Origin: Candidatus Gastranaerophilales bacterium
GTDB taxonomy: Bacteria; Cyanobacteriota; Vampirovibrionia; Gastranaerophilales; Gastranaerophilaceae
DNA: 49,588 nt
Assembly: GCA_910587245.1 (NCBI GenBank)
Contig: CAJULX010000014.1
Location: 1-49,588 of the forward strand
Direction: 5' to 3'
Shown: in pieces, positions 30,699 to 38,358 of the stretch
How the letters are laid out: the number at the start of each line of letters is the position of its first letter
Position numbering within the stretch: the stretch's first letter is position 1
Made by a program: the position numbers and the translations under genes
Notes under the pieces: model-generated
The model's database searches: none
Told to the model about the DNA's origin: nothing
Seen by the model: the letters and a program-made list of their open reading frames with translations, nothing else

Positions 30699-31494
30699 AT
30701 ATTTTATTTAAGAGCTCAAATAAACTGTATGCTTCATCTAAAGGAATCATATTAGCGCCGTCGCAAAGCGCCTTATCAGGTTCGGGGTGAATTTCAAAAA
30801 ATAAACATTTAGCACCTGCCGCTATGGCTGATTTTGCAAGCAAGGGGGCAAATTGTCTTTCTCCGCCTGAAGAATCTCCTGCACCCCCGGGTAATTGAAC
30901 GGAATGTGTTGCATCGAATACAACAGGATATCCCATATCCTGAATGATTTTAATACTTCTCATATCGGATACAAGGTTATTGTAGCCGAATGTTGTACCG
31001 CGTTCGGTTATTAAAATTTTGTCATTGCCTGAATCTATAACTTTTTGTGCGATGGATTTCATCTGCGAAGGCGCCAGAAACTGCCCTTTTTTAATGTTAA
31101 CAATTTTTCCCGTTCTTGCGGCAGCCACAAGCAAATCCGTCTGACGGCAAAGAAACGCGGGAATTTGCAATACATCGGCAACTTCCGCTGCAGGCTTTGC
31201 TTCTTCTTCTTTATGAATATCAGTTACAATCGGCAGATTAAATTCTTTTTTAACCGCCTGCAGAATTTTTAAACCTTCTTCAAGCCCGGGGCCTCTGAAT
31301 GATTTGATTGAAGAACGGTTTGCTTTATCGTATGAAGCTTTGAAAACATAATTTATGTCTAAATCTTCACAAACTTTTTTTAATTTTTCAGCAGTCTTGA
31401 AGACAACATCTTTTGATTCAATTGCGCAAGGACCTGCGAAAATTGTTAATTTGTCTTTTCCTATTTCAAAATTATTAAGCATTATGGTTTTCAT
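30682..31494 (-). CDS. kdsA: 3-deoxy-8-phosphooctulonate (Kdo-8-P) synthase
   Basis: It condenses arabinose 5-phosphate with phosphoenolpyruvate to make Kdo-8-P for lipopolysaccharide. Recognised by FAGPCAIES (19-27), FKASYDKANRSS (about 51-62), GLEEGLKIL, TDIHKE (about 92-97), IPAFLCRQTDLL, NIKKGQFLAP, ITERGTTFGYNNLV and FDATHSVQLPGG. The length of 270 is normal. Cys in AGPCAIES does occur in metal-independent forms too, so metal use is open. TATAAT ends 7 nt before the ATG without a ribosome site, so the mRNA is probably leaderless. It implies an outer membrane with Kdo. Confidence 0.96.
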   Translation of the reverse strand: MKTIMLNNFEIGKDKLTIFAGPCAIESKDVVFKTAEKLKKVCEDLDINYVFKASYDKANRSSIKSFRGPGLEEGLKILQAVKKEFNLPIVTDIHKEEEAKPAAEVADVLQIPAFLCRQTDLLVAAARTGKIVNIKKGQFLAPSQMKSIAQKVIDSGNDKILITERGTTFGYNNLVSDMRSIKIIQDMGYPVVFDATHSVQLPGGAGDSSGGERQFAPLLAKSAIAAGAKCLFFEIHPEPDKALCDGANMIPLDEAYSLFELLNKIFKVVN

Positions 31495-31573
31495 AGAATT
31501 TATTATATAATGAATTACAATGAAAGTATAGTAAAATTGTTTACACCGGTTTGTAAGAGGAGAGGTTTATAAA

Positions 31574-32632
31574 ATGGCAGCAGAAACCAAAACAAAGGCT
31601 GAAAAAGAAGCAAAAGAAACAAAAGAAGAAGCCGCAATAAGAGAGGGGAAAGACAAAGCCCTTAAAATGGCGCTTGATAAAATTGAAAAAGATTTTGGAA
31701 AAGGCTCCATTATGCGCCTTGGCGATAAATCATCCGTAAATGTGGATTGTATCCCGACAGGTGCTCTTGCTCTTGATATTGCACTCGGTGTAGGCGGCGT
31801 GCCCAGAGGAAGGGTAATTGAAATTTACGGCCCCGAATCAAGCGGTAAAACTACCCTTGCACAGCACATTGTTGCAGAAGCACAGAAAAAAGGCGGCATT
31901 GCAGCGTTTGTGGATGCAGAACACGCGCTTGACCCTGAATATGCTAAGAATTTAGGTGTAAATGTTGATGAACTTTTAATTTCTCAGCCTGATACAGGCG
32001 AGCAAGCTCTTGAAATTGCGGAAGAACTCGTTCGTTCAGGCGCAATTGATGTTATAGTTATTGACTCTGTTGCTGCTCTTGTTCCGAAAGCCGAAATTGA
32101 AAAGGCTATGGATGAACAGCAGATGGGTCTTCAAGCAAGACTTATGTCAAAAGCTTTAAGAAAATTAACGGGTATTGTGGGAAAAACAAATACCACGGTA
32201 ATTTTCATTAACCAGTTAAGACAAAAAATCGGTGTTATGTACGGCAACCCTGAAACAACAACGGGCGGTAACGCGCTTAAATATTACGCTTCCGTTCGTT
32301 TAGACATCCGCCGTTTTGATTCCGTTAAAAATAAAGACGGTGAAGATATAGGAAACAGAGTACGTGTTAAAGTAGTTAAAAACAAGGTAGCACCTCCTTT
32401 TAGAACCGCTGAATTTGACATCGTTTACGGTAAAGGCATCTGCGCTCTGGGAAATACTCTGGATGTTGCCGTTAATATGGAAATTGTTAAAAAAGCAGGT
32501 GCATGGTTCAGCTATAATGATGAAAAACTCGGTCAGGGCCGTGATAAATCAAAAGAATTTTTGGATGAACACCCCGAAATTTTAAAAGAAATCGAACAAA
32601 AAGTAAGAGAGAAACTTGCAAGCAAAGAATAA
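31574..32632 (+). CDS. recA: Recombinase A
   Basis: It forms filaments on single-stranded DNA for strand exchange and SOS induction. Walker A GPESSGKT (86-93), the MAW motif, Walker B IDVIVIDSVAALVPKAEIE, loop L2 with NQLRQKIGVMYGNPETTTGGNALKYY and the C-terminal acidic end are all intact. The length of 352 is standard. An unusual N-terminal extension of about 27 residues is rich in Lys, Glu and Ala (AETKTKAEKEAKETKEEAAI). AGGAGAGG gives a strong ribosome site. It leads a cluster with galE and rfbA, probably by chance of order. No LexA box was recognised in front. Confidence 0.98.
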   Translation: MAAETKTKAEKEAKETKEEAAIREGKDKALKMALDKIEKDFGKGSIMRLGDKSSVNVDCIPTGALALDIALGVGGVPRGRVIEIYGPESSGKTTLAQHIVAEAQKKGGIAAFVDAEHALDPEYAKNLGVNVDELLISQPDTGEQALEIAEELVRSGAIDVIVIDSVAALVPKAEIEKAMDEQQMGLQARLMSKALRKLTGIVGKTNTTVIFINQLRQKIGVMYGNPETTTGGNALKYYASVRLDIRRFDSVKNKDGEDIGNRVRVKVVKNKVAPPFRTAEFDIVYGKGICALGNTLDVAVNMEIVKKAGAWFSYNDEKLGQGRDKSKEFLDEHPEILKEIEQKVREKLASKE

Positions 32633-32655
32633 AGCTAAAATAAGGATTTTGAAAC

Positions 32656-33714
32656 ATGATACTTATTACGGGCGGCGCAGGATATATCGGTTCACATTGT
32701 GCCATAGATTTTATGAAACAAGGTTATGAAGTTATAATTCTTGATAATCTTTCAACAGGTCATATGGAAATTATTGAAAGATTACGGGATTTTTCTTTCA
32801 AGGAAGATGTAAAAGGAAGTTTCGTTGATTTCATAAATGCTGATATAAGAGATACTTACGCTTTAAATGTGCTTTTTAATACGTATAAAATCGACTGTGT
32901 TGTTCACTTTGCGGCAGATGCACTTGTAAACGAAAGTGTTATTGACCCTAAAAAGTATTATAACAATAACGTTATAGGTTCAATTAATCTTTTAAACGCA
33001 ATGGTTGAAAATAATGTTAAAAAGATAGTATTTTCTTCAACCTGCGCTACATACGGAGAACCGGAGTATATTCCGATTGATGAAAAACACCCGCAAAAAC
33101 CTGTAAACCCGTACGGCAACACAAAACTTGCGATGGAATTTGCAATTAAAGATTATGCTAAAGCATACGGCTTAAAATATACAATTTTCAGATATTTTAA
33201 CGTTATAGGTGCAGACAGCGAAGGTATTTCGGGCGAATGGCACGATATTGAAACCCATCTTGTACCGAATATTTTAAAAGCTGATGAAAGCAGAGTATTT
33301 AAACTTTTCGGGGAAGATTACGATACAAAAGACGGCACATGTATCAGAGATTACATTGATGTATGTGATTTAGCGCACGCACATACCCTTGCTTATGAAT
33401 ATTTAAAAGAAAATACAAGTACAATAGTGAATTTAGGCACGGGAGAAGGTCAGAGCGTAAAAGAAATATTTGCTGCAGTTGAAAAGGCGCTTGATAAAAA
33501 AATTCCTTTGGAAAATTGTCCGCGCCGAGAAGGTGACCCTGCAAAATTAATTGCAAATCCTGAACTTTCAAAGAATATTTTAGGCTGGGAAGCAAAAACT
33601 CCGCTTGAAGATTCCGTTAAAAATGCAAATGAATGGGAAAAAACGTTAAAATCGCTTAATAATGTTAAAAATCCTGAACCTCAGGAAAATTTCAGCAGAA
33701 AGGCAATATTATGA
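32656..33714 (+). CDS. galE: UDP-glucose 4-epimerase
   Basis: It interconverts UDP-glucose and UDP-galactose for surface glycans. The NAD-binding GGAGYIGSH (6-14) is followed by the SDR active site with FSSTCATYG (126-134) and Tyr153/Lys157 in YGNTK, then RYFNVIGADS and DGTCIRDYIDVCDLA, typical of GalE. The length of 352 fits with a short C-terminal extension (NNVKNPEPQENFSRKA). AAGGA precedes the ATG. Its stop overlaps the rfbA start by 4 nt, so the two are coupled. Confidence 0.95.
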   Translation: MILITGGAGYIGSHCAIDFMKQGYEVIILDNLSTGHMEIIERLRDFSFKEDVKGSFVDFINADIRDTYALNVLFNTYKIDCVVHFAADALVNESVIDPKKYYNNNVIGSINLLNAMVENNVKKIVFSSTCATYGEPEYIPIDEKHPQKPVNPYGNTKLAMEFAIKDYAKAYGLKYTIFRYFNVIGADSEGISGEWHDIETHLVPNILKADESRVFKLFGEDYDTKDGTCIRDYIDVCDLAHAHTLAYEYLKENTSTIVNLGTGEGQSVKEIFAAVEKALDKKIPLENCPRREGDPAKLIANPELSKNILGWEAKTPLEDSVKNANEWEKTLKSLNNVKNPEPQENFSRKAIL

Positions 33715-34595
33715 AGGGCATAATCCTTGCAGGCGGCGCAGGAAGCAGATTATATCCCGCAAGTCTTCCGATTTCAAAAATTCTGCTTCCGGTATACGAT
33801 AAACCTATGGTTTATTATCCTATCACAACCCTTATGCTTGCAGGAATTAAGGATATTTTAATAATTTCAAACCCGAACGATCTCGGTAATTTTCAAAAAG
33901 TTTTAGGGGACGGTTCAGATCTCGGTATTAAATTTTCATATGCTGTTCAAACCGAAACAAGAGGTATTGCAGACAGTTTTTTAATAGCTGAAGATTTTAT
34001 TCAAAATTCTCCTGTTGCTTTGATTTTAGGAGATAATATTTTCCATGGGTTCGGCTTTTCTTCAATGTTAAAAACTGTAGGCACAAAAACAAAAGGAGCA
34101 ACCGTTTTCGGATATCAGGTAAACGACCCGCAAAGATTCGGCGTTGTTGAATTTGATAAAGATAATAAAGCGGTTTCAATTGAAGAAAAACCCGAACATC
34201 CAAAATCAAACTACGCCGTTACAGGATTGTATTTTTACGACAATCATGTCGTTGAATTTGCAAAAACCCTAAAACCCTCCGCACGCGGCGAATTAGAAAT
34301 AACGGATTTAAACAATATTTATCTGCAGCATAAAGCACTTGATGTGGAAATACTTGGCAGGGGCTTTGCATGGCTTGATACAGGCACATTTGAAAGTTTG
34401 TTGCAGGCAAGCAATTTTGTTCAATCTATGGAAATTAATACAGGAATGAAAATCGCCTGTATTGAAGAAGTGGCCTATAGAATGGGATATATTGACGACA
34501 TGCAGCTTTTAAAATTAAGCCAAAAATACAAAAATAACGGCTACGGCACTTATATAAGAAAAATTATTGAACAGACAAGTCTTGTTAAAGCATAA
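33711..34595 (+). CDS. rfbA: Glucose-1-phosphate thymidylyltransferase
   Basis: It makes dTDP-glucose from glucose 1-phosphate, the first step to dTDP-rhamnose. The N-terminal loop LAGGAGSRLYP (6-16) is the NTP site; SKILLPVYDKPMVYYP, ILGDNIFHG (about 106-114), FGVVEFD, SIEEKPEHPKSNYAVTGLYFYDN and LGRGFAWLDTGTF are the family marks. The loop has GAGSR where GSGTR is usual, a mild variation. The length of 294 is typical. It overlaps galE by 4 nt. No rfbB, rfbC or rfbD gene follows here, so the rest of the pathway lies elsewhere. Confidence 0.95.
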   Translation: MKGIILAGGAGSRLYPASLPISKILLPVYDKPMVYYPITTLMLAGIKDILIISNPNDLGNFQKVLGDGSDLGIKFSYAVQTETRGIADSFLIAEDFIQNSPVALILGDNIFHGFGFSSMLKTVGTKTKGATVFGYQVNDPQRFGVVEFDKDNKAVSIEEKPEHPKSNYAVTGLYFYDNHVVEFAKTLKPSARGELEITDLNNIYLQHKALDVEILGRGFAWLDTGTFESLLQASNFVQSMEINTGMKIACIEEVAYRMGYIDDMQLLKLSQKYKNNGYGTYIRKIIEQTSLVKA

Positions 34596-34613
34596 ACGTA
34601 AATAAGGATTTTT

Positions 34614-35792
34614 GTGGAAGAATTAAAACTGAACACCAATTTTATTGGTTTTAACGGAATTATAGGAAGACGCGATTATTTTATAAATATTCTTTATACA
34701 GGTATGATAAGCATACTTGCAACAATACCTGCAACATGGTCTTTATTATCAAACATGGAAACCGCAAAAGATGCCTTTAATTTTGGCAAGCTTTTTTCGG
34801 GTATGCCTGTTTTGTTAAAAATCTGGTATATTTTAATTCTGGTCTTTTGTTTATTTGTTTTTATTTCAAATATTATAAGACGTTTAAATGATATAAGCGG
34901 AAAAATAAATAAAACTGCTAATATGACGGTATCAGCTCTTTTTATTATAAAATCATTTGCAATATTTCTTCCGCTTCCGCTTTTGTATATATTCGAAATT
35001 ATAAGTTTTATTGCAGGATTATTTTTACTGATTAAAAAAGGAGCAATAACCGGCAATTATCCTTACAATTTTACAAAAGCTTTTAACTGGGGTGCATTTT
35101 TCGGCACATGGATATGGGGATTATTCAATAAATCTTATAAAACACTCTGGATGCTTCTTTTGGGGCTGACTCCCGCAGGTCTTTATTATGCAATAATCTG
35201 CGGACTTAAAGGAAATGAATGGGCATATAAAAACAAACAATGGGAAAGTGATGAAAAATTCAAACAATCACAAGATATTCAAACCATTATTTTTGCAATT
35301 TTAAAAGTTGTAATTATGCCCCTAATTTATTTTTCAATAATTTTTGCTTTAATATTTTCTTTTATTTCAGTTATAGGCAAAGAAATAAAATCTTCCCCGG
35401 AAAAAGCTTCTCAAACGCTTGAAAAAATCGGAGATTTAGTCATAGGATATAATTCTTTATATTTTGAATCTCACAAAATTGAAAAAAATGAAAATAAATT
35501 TTATATTCTTCCAAAAGACTGGGCAAGTTACTCTTTTAAAGATAAAAAAGATATATTCGATACTGCGGCAACGGCAGCAGCTCTTGAGCGTATGAAAAAA
35601 CACCCGGGCAAACCATATTCAAAAAGAACGGAACTGGCCAGAACAAAAATATACAATTCAAAAAACGGAGAGCTTTTAGGAGAGTTTTCCATTGATAATA
35701 TCGAAAATTTAAACAGTAAAAATGTTGATTTTAAAACACTTATAAAAACAGTAATGACCGCATATAAATTTTATAAACCGACAATTAAGTAG
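34614..35792 (+). CDS. Multi-span membrane protein, DUF805-like N-terminus
   Basis: A GTG start (34614) is set by AAGGA 6 nt upstream. Residues 11-140 (FIGFNGIIGRRDYFINILY, NIIRRLNDISGK) resemble DUF805, with four hydrophobic spans. A second module follows (about 152-215): FNWGAFFGTWIWGLFNKSYKTLWMLL, GLKGNEWAYKNKQWES. The same module makes up most of the next protein (35814-36224). Residues 225-260 form another span, and the end (about 265-392) is soluble and Lys-rich. It looks like a fusion of two membrane modules. Function unknown; it follows rfbA by 18 nt. Confidence 0.65.
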   Translation: MEELKLNTNFIGFNGIIGRRDYFINILYTGMISILATIPATWSLLSNMETAKDAFNFGKLFSGMPVLLKIWYILILVFCLFVFISNIIRRLNDISGKINKTANMTVSALFIIKSFAIFLPLPLLYIFEIISFIAGLFLLIKKGAITGNYPYNFTKAFNWGAFFGTWIWGLFNKSYKTLWMLLLGLTPAGLYYAIICGLKGNEWAYKNKQWESDEKFKQSQDIQTIIFAILKVVIMPLIYFSIIFALIFSFISVIGKEIKSSPEKASQTLEKIGDLVIGYNSLYFESHKIEKNENKFYILPKDWASYSFKDKKDIFDTAATAAALERMKKHPGKPYSKRTELARTKIYNSKNGELLGEFSIDNIENLNSKNVDFKTLIKTVMTAYKFYKPTIK

Positions 35793-35813
35793 CTTTAAAG
35801 AAAGAGGAAGATT

Positions 35814-36224
35814 ATGTCAGATGAAGTGCAAAATTTTGTAAATAATTCAGGCGGGGGTAAAACTGCTCAAGTGCCTGAAGCTATAGCAAAACAATTTAAC
35901 TGGGGCGTATTTTTACTGCATTGGATATGGGGTATCGGAAATAATACTTATATTACATTTGTTATTTTTGCAGCCTCTTTGCTTGCTTTTATTCCTTTAA
36001 TCGGCTGGCTTGCGCCTTTGGCATGTTCTATCTGGTTCGGTTTAAAAGGAAACGAATGGGCATGGCAAAACAAAAAATGGGATAGCATTGAACATTTTCA
36101 AAATGTACAAAAAACCTGGGCAAAGGCCGGTGTTATTTTAATGATTACAGGCTTTGTTATAGGAATTATTCTGGGTATCTTAATTATTGTAATGGCAGGA
36201 ATTGCAGCAAGCCTTGCAAAATAA
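35814..36224 (+). CDS. Membrane protein, 136 aa, paralogous to the second module of its neighbour
   Basis: Residues 25-90 read FNWGVFLLHWIWGIGNNTYITF, then two hydrophobic spans and GLKGNEWAWQNKKWDSIEHF, matching the neighbouring protein's FNWGAF...KGNEWAYKNKQW block. A third span lies at about 105-130. The pattern W-G-x-x-x-x-x-W-I-W-G plus KGNEWAW is common to small bacterial membrane proteins. AGAGGAAG precedes the ATG, 21 nt after the upstream gene. Function unknown. Confidence 0.7.
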   Translation: MSDEVQNFVNNSGGGKTAQVPEAIAKQFNWGVFLLHWIWGIGNNTYITFVIFAASLLAFIPLIGWLAPLACSIWFGLKGNEWAWQNKKWDSIEHFQNVQKTWAKAGVILMITGFVIGIILGILIIVMAGIAASLAK

Positions 36225-36225
36225 A

Positions 36226-36254
36226 TTGAAGATTATTTGTCTTTTTAATATAAT
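36226..36254 (+). promoter_or_regulatory. Promoter of pgk
   Basis: TTGAAG (36226-36231), a 17-nt spacer and TATAAT (36249-36254) give a leader of about 30 nt with AAGGAG before the ATG. It starts 2 nt after the upstream stop codon. Confidence 0.75.
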
Positions 36255-36292
36255 AATTTCAAACGGACACTTTTAAAAGGAGTAAATTTCCA

Positions 36293-37489
36293 ATGAAAAA
36301 ATCAATTAAAGATTTAGGGGACATTAAAGGCAAAAAAGCTTTAGTGCGCGTTGATATCAACGTACCGCTTGATGAAAACAAAAATGTAACCGATGATACC
36401 AGAATTCAGGCTATTATGCCTACTTTAAATTATCTTAAAGACAAAGGCGCAAAAATTATCCTTATGGCTCACTTAGGCAGACCCAAAGGCGAAAAAAATC
36501 CTGAATTTACGCTTGCACCCGTTGCAAAATATTTATCAAAAGTATTGGGTGAAGATGTTATGTTCATTCCTGATGTTGCAGATGCTCCAAAAATGGTTGC
36601 AGAACTTAAAGAAGGTCAGGTTGCGCTTTTAGAAAACATCAGATACTACAAAGCAGAAGAAGCAAAAGATGATGATATGACTTTTGCAGGTGAACTTGCA
36701 AAACTCGGTGATTTTTATGTAAATGACGCTTTCGGCGCAGCACACAGAAACCATACTTCAACCGCTAAACTTGCACGTGTTTTGAAACCTGCTGTTTCAG
36801 GTCTTTTAATGGAAAAAGAATTAAGATGCTTATCACAAGCTCTTGATAACCCGACAAGACCTTTCACTGCTGTTGTAGGCGGCGCTAAAGTATCTTCTAA
36901 AATCGGTGTTTTAGAAAATTTAATCGATAAAGTTGATAATTTGATTATCGGCGGCGGTATGGCCTATACATTCGTTAAAGCTAACGGCGGTAAAATCGGT
37001 AATTCAATCTGTGAAGATGACCAGATTGATGTTGCTAAAGCTATTGAGAAAAAAGCAGCTGAAAAAGGCGTTAAACTTGTTATGGCAACCGACGTTCTTG
37101 TAACAGATGATTTTTCAGGAAACGGCACGAATAAATTTGTTAAAATCAACGAAATTCCTGACGGATTTGAAGGTGTTGATGCAGGCGAAGAATCAAGAAA
37201 AGCTTTTGCCGATGTTTTAAAATCTTCAAAAACAATTCTTATGAACGGTCCTGTAGGCGCTTTTGAAAACCCGAAATTTGCTGAAGGAACAAAAGCAGTG
37301 TTGGCTGCAATCGTTGAAGCTACCAAAAACGGTGCAACAAGTGTAATAGGCGGCGGCGATTCGGTTTCAGCAGCAAAGAAATTTGCTAAAGCGGAAGATT
37401 TCACACACGTTTCAACAGGCGGCGGCGCATCTTTAGAATTTATCGAAGGTAAAGTGCTCCCCGGCGTTGCAGCATTGGATGATAAGTAA
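36293..37489 (+). CDS. pgk: Phosphoglycerate kinase
   Basis: It makes ATP from 1,3-bisphosphoglycerate in glycolysis. The signature VRVDINVPLD (18-27) is followed by RIQAIMPTL, MAHLGRPKG, LLENIRYYKAEE, VNDAFGAAHRNHTST, VVGGAKVSSKI, IGGGMAYTF, MNGPVGAFE and IGGGDSVSA near the C-terminus. The length of 398 is normal. AAGGAG precedes the ATG by 11 nt. It has its own promoter and a perfect terminator, so it is monocistronic. Codons look better chosen than in the neighbours (GTT, GGC, CTT), as expected for a highly expressed gene. Confidence 0.98.
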   Translation: MKKSIKDLGDIKGKKALVRVDINVPLDENKNVTDDTRIQAIMPTLNYLKDKGAKIILMAHLGRPKGEKNPEFTLAPVAKYLSKVLGEDVMFIPDVADAPKMVAELKEGQVALLENIRYYKAEEAKDDDMTFAGELAKLGDFYVNDAFGAAHRNHTSTAKLARVLKPAVSGLLMEKELRCLSQALDNPTRPFTAVVGGAKVSSKIGVLENLIDKVDNLIIGGGMAYTFVKANGGKIGNSICEDDQIDVAKAIEKKAAEKGVKLVMATDVLVTDDFSGNGTNKFVKINEIPDGFEGVDAGEESRKAFADVLKSSKTILMNGPVGAFENPKFAEGTKAVLAAIVEATKNGATSVIGGGDSVSAAKKFAKAEDFTHVSTGGGASLEFIEGKVLPGVAALDDK

Positions 37490-37513
37490 GATACATCATT
37501 AACATTATTTAAT

Positions 37514-37555
37514 AAACTCCCTAAAGTGTTATAATATCGCTTTAGGGAGTTTTTT
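37514..37555 (+). terminator. pgk terminator that also carries the next gene's -10 box and ribosome site
   Basis: The perfect 13-bp stem AAACTCCCTAAAG/CTTTAGGGAGTTT (37514-37526 with 37540-37552) ends in Ts. Its 13-nt loop contains TATAAT (37530-37535). The 3' arm gives AGGGAG 7 nt before ATG 37556. One stretch thus ends one gene and starts the next. Confidence 0.85.
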
Positions 37556-38275
37556 ATGGAAAAATTAATTAAAAAAATCACGGAATGGATTTTCATCTGT
37601 CAGGAAAAATTTTATGAAAAAAAATATAAAAAACATCTGGCAAATGTTAAATATTCCGTATCAAATTCCACAACAAAAACTCACACCCAAGCGGGAATCA
37701 AGCTTACTTTAAATTCAAAAACCGAACAAAATAAAAAAATCTTAAATAAAGAAGTTAAGGAAATTGTTTCCAAAAATTTACAAACCCCGAGTGCTCTCCT
37801 TGATTATATTGAAGAAAACGGCACAAAAGTTTACAGAATTCCGTATGCTAAAAAACTTTTAACACTTGTCGGCGAGCAGGAAGGCTTTATTACTCCTGTT
37901 AAAGGCATAAATGCTTTTGTTTTAAATCTTGTTTTAGAAAAGAAATTTGCCCTTAAAACCGCGCCTATGTTTATTTTAAGCACAGGACAGATTAATATTT
38001 ACAATATGGCGCATCAGTTTCATAAATGGTACGGTTACAGAATGGGACTGCCGGGGTTTGATGATGAAGCACAGGAAAAATTTAAAAAAATATTTGATTA
38101 TGAAATAGATGCAAATGCGGAATTGTTAAGCTACGAAGAGATTTTATCCTTAAAAGAAGCAATTCACAGAGATGTTGAAGCTATAGATTTTGTAATAAAC
38201 CTTGCAAAAGAAAGCGAAGGCGCTAAAAAAGCCTTCAAAAACATCAAAAATACCGATAAAGGAACAAATATTTAA
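37556..38275 (+). CDS. Hypothetical soluble protein, 239 aa
   Basis: I do not recognise a family. An amphipathic basic N-terminus (LIKKITEWIFICQEKFYEKKYKKH) is followed by a polar linker and a compact domain at about 78-235 with LLDYIEENGTKVYRIPYAKKLLTLVGEQEGFITP, TAPMFILSTGQINIYNMAHQFHKWYGYRMGLPGFD and a helical acidic end. The HQFHKWYGYRMGLPGFD stretch is the most conserved-looking part. No signal peptide. Its start lies directly on the pgk terminator, whose 3' arm acts as ribosome site. Cytosolic role unknown. Confidence 0.7.
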   Translation: MEKLIKKITEWIFICQEKFYEKKYKKHLANVKYSVSNSTTKTHTQAGIKLTLNSKTEQNKKILNKEVKEIVSKNLQTPSALLDYIEENGTKVYRIPYAKKLLTLVGEQEGFITPVKGINAFVLNLVLEKKFALKTAPMFILSTGQINIYNMAHQFHKWYGYRMGLPGFDDEAQEKFKKIFDYEIDANAELLSYEEILSLKEAIHRDVEAIDFVINLAKESEGAKKAFKNIKNTDKGTNI

Positions 38276-38282
38276 ATTTTCC

Positions 38283-38343
38283 TTGATAATGCCTTTACAA
38301 TATGATATATTGAAATTAGAGAAGTTGTTTATTAGTTGTTTAT
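38283..38343 (+). promoter_or_regulatory. Promoter and tandem leader repeat of the first glycine-rich gene
   Basis: TTGATA (38283-38288), a 17-nt spacer and TATATT (38306-38311). Just past the expected start site lie two copies of AGTTGTTTAT (38323-38332, 38334-38343), 11 nt apart, then TATCGTAAAGGTTA before the ATG. The second glycine-rich gene has the same plan at 47832-47920. Confidence 0.65.
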
Positions 38344-38358
38344 CGTAAAGGTTAATTT

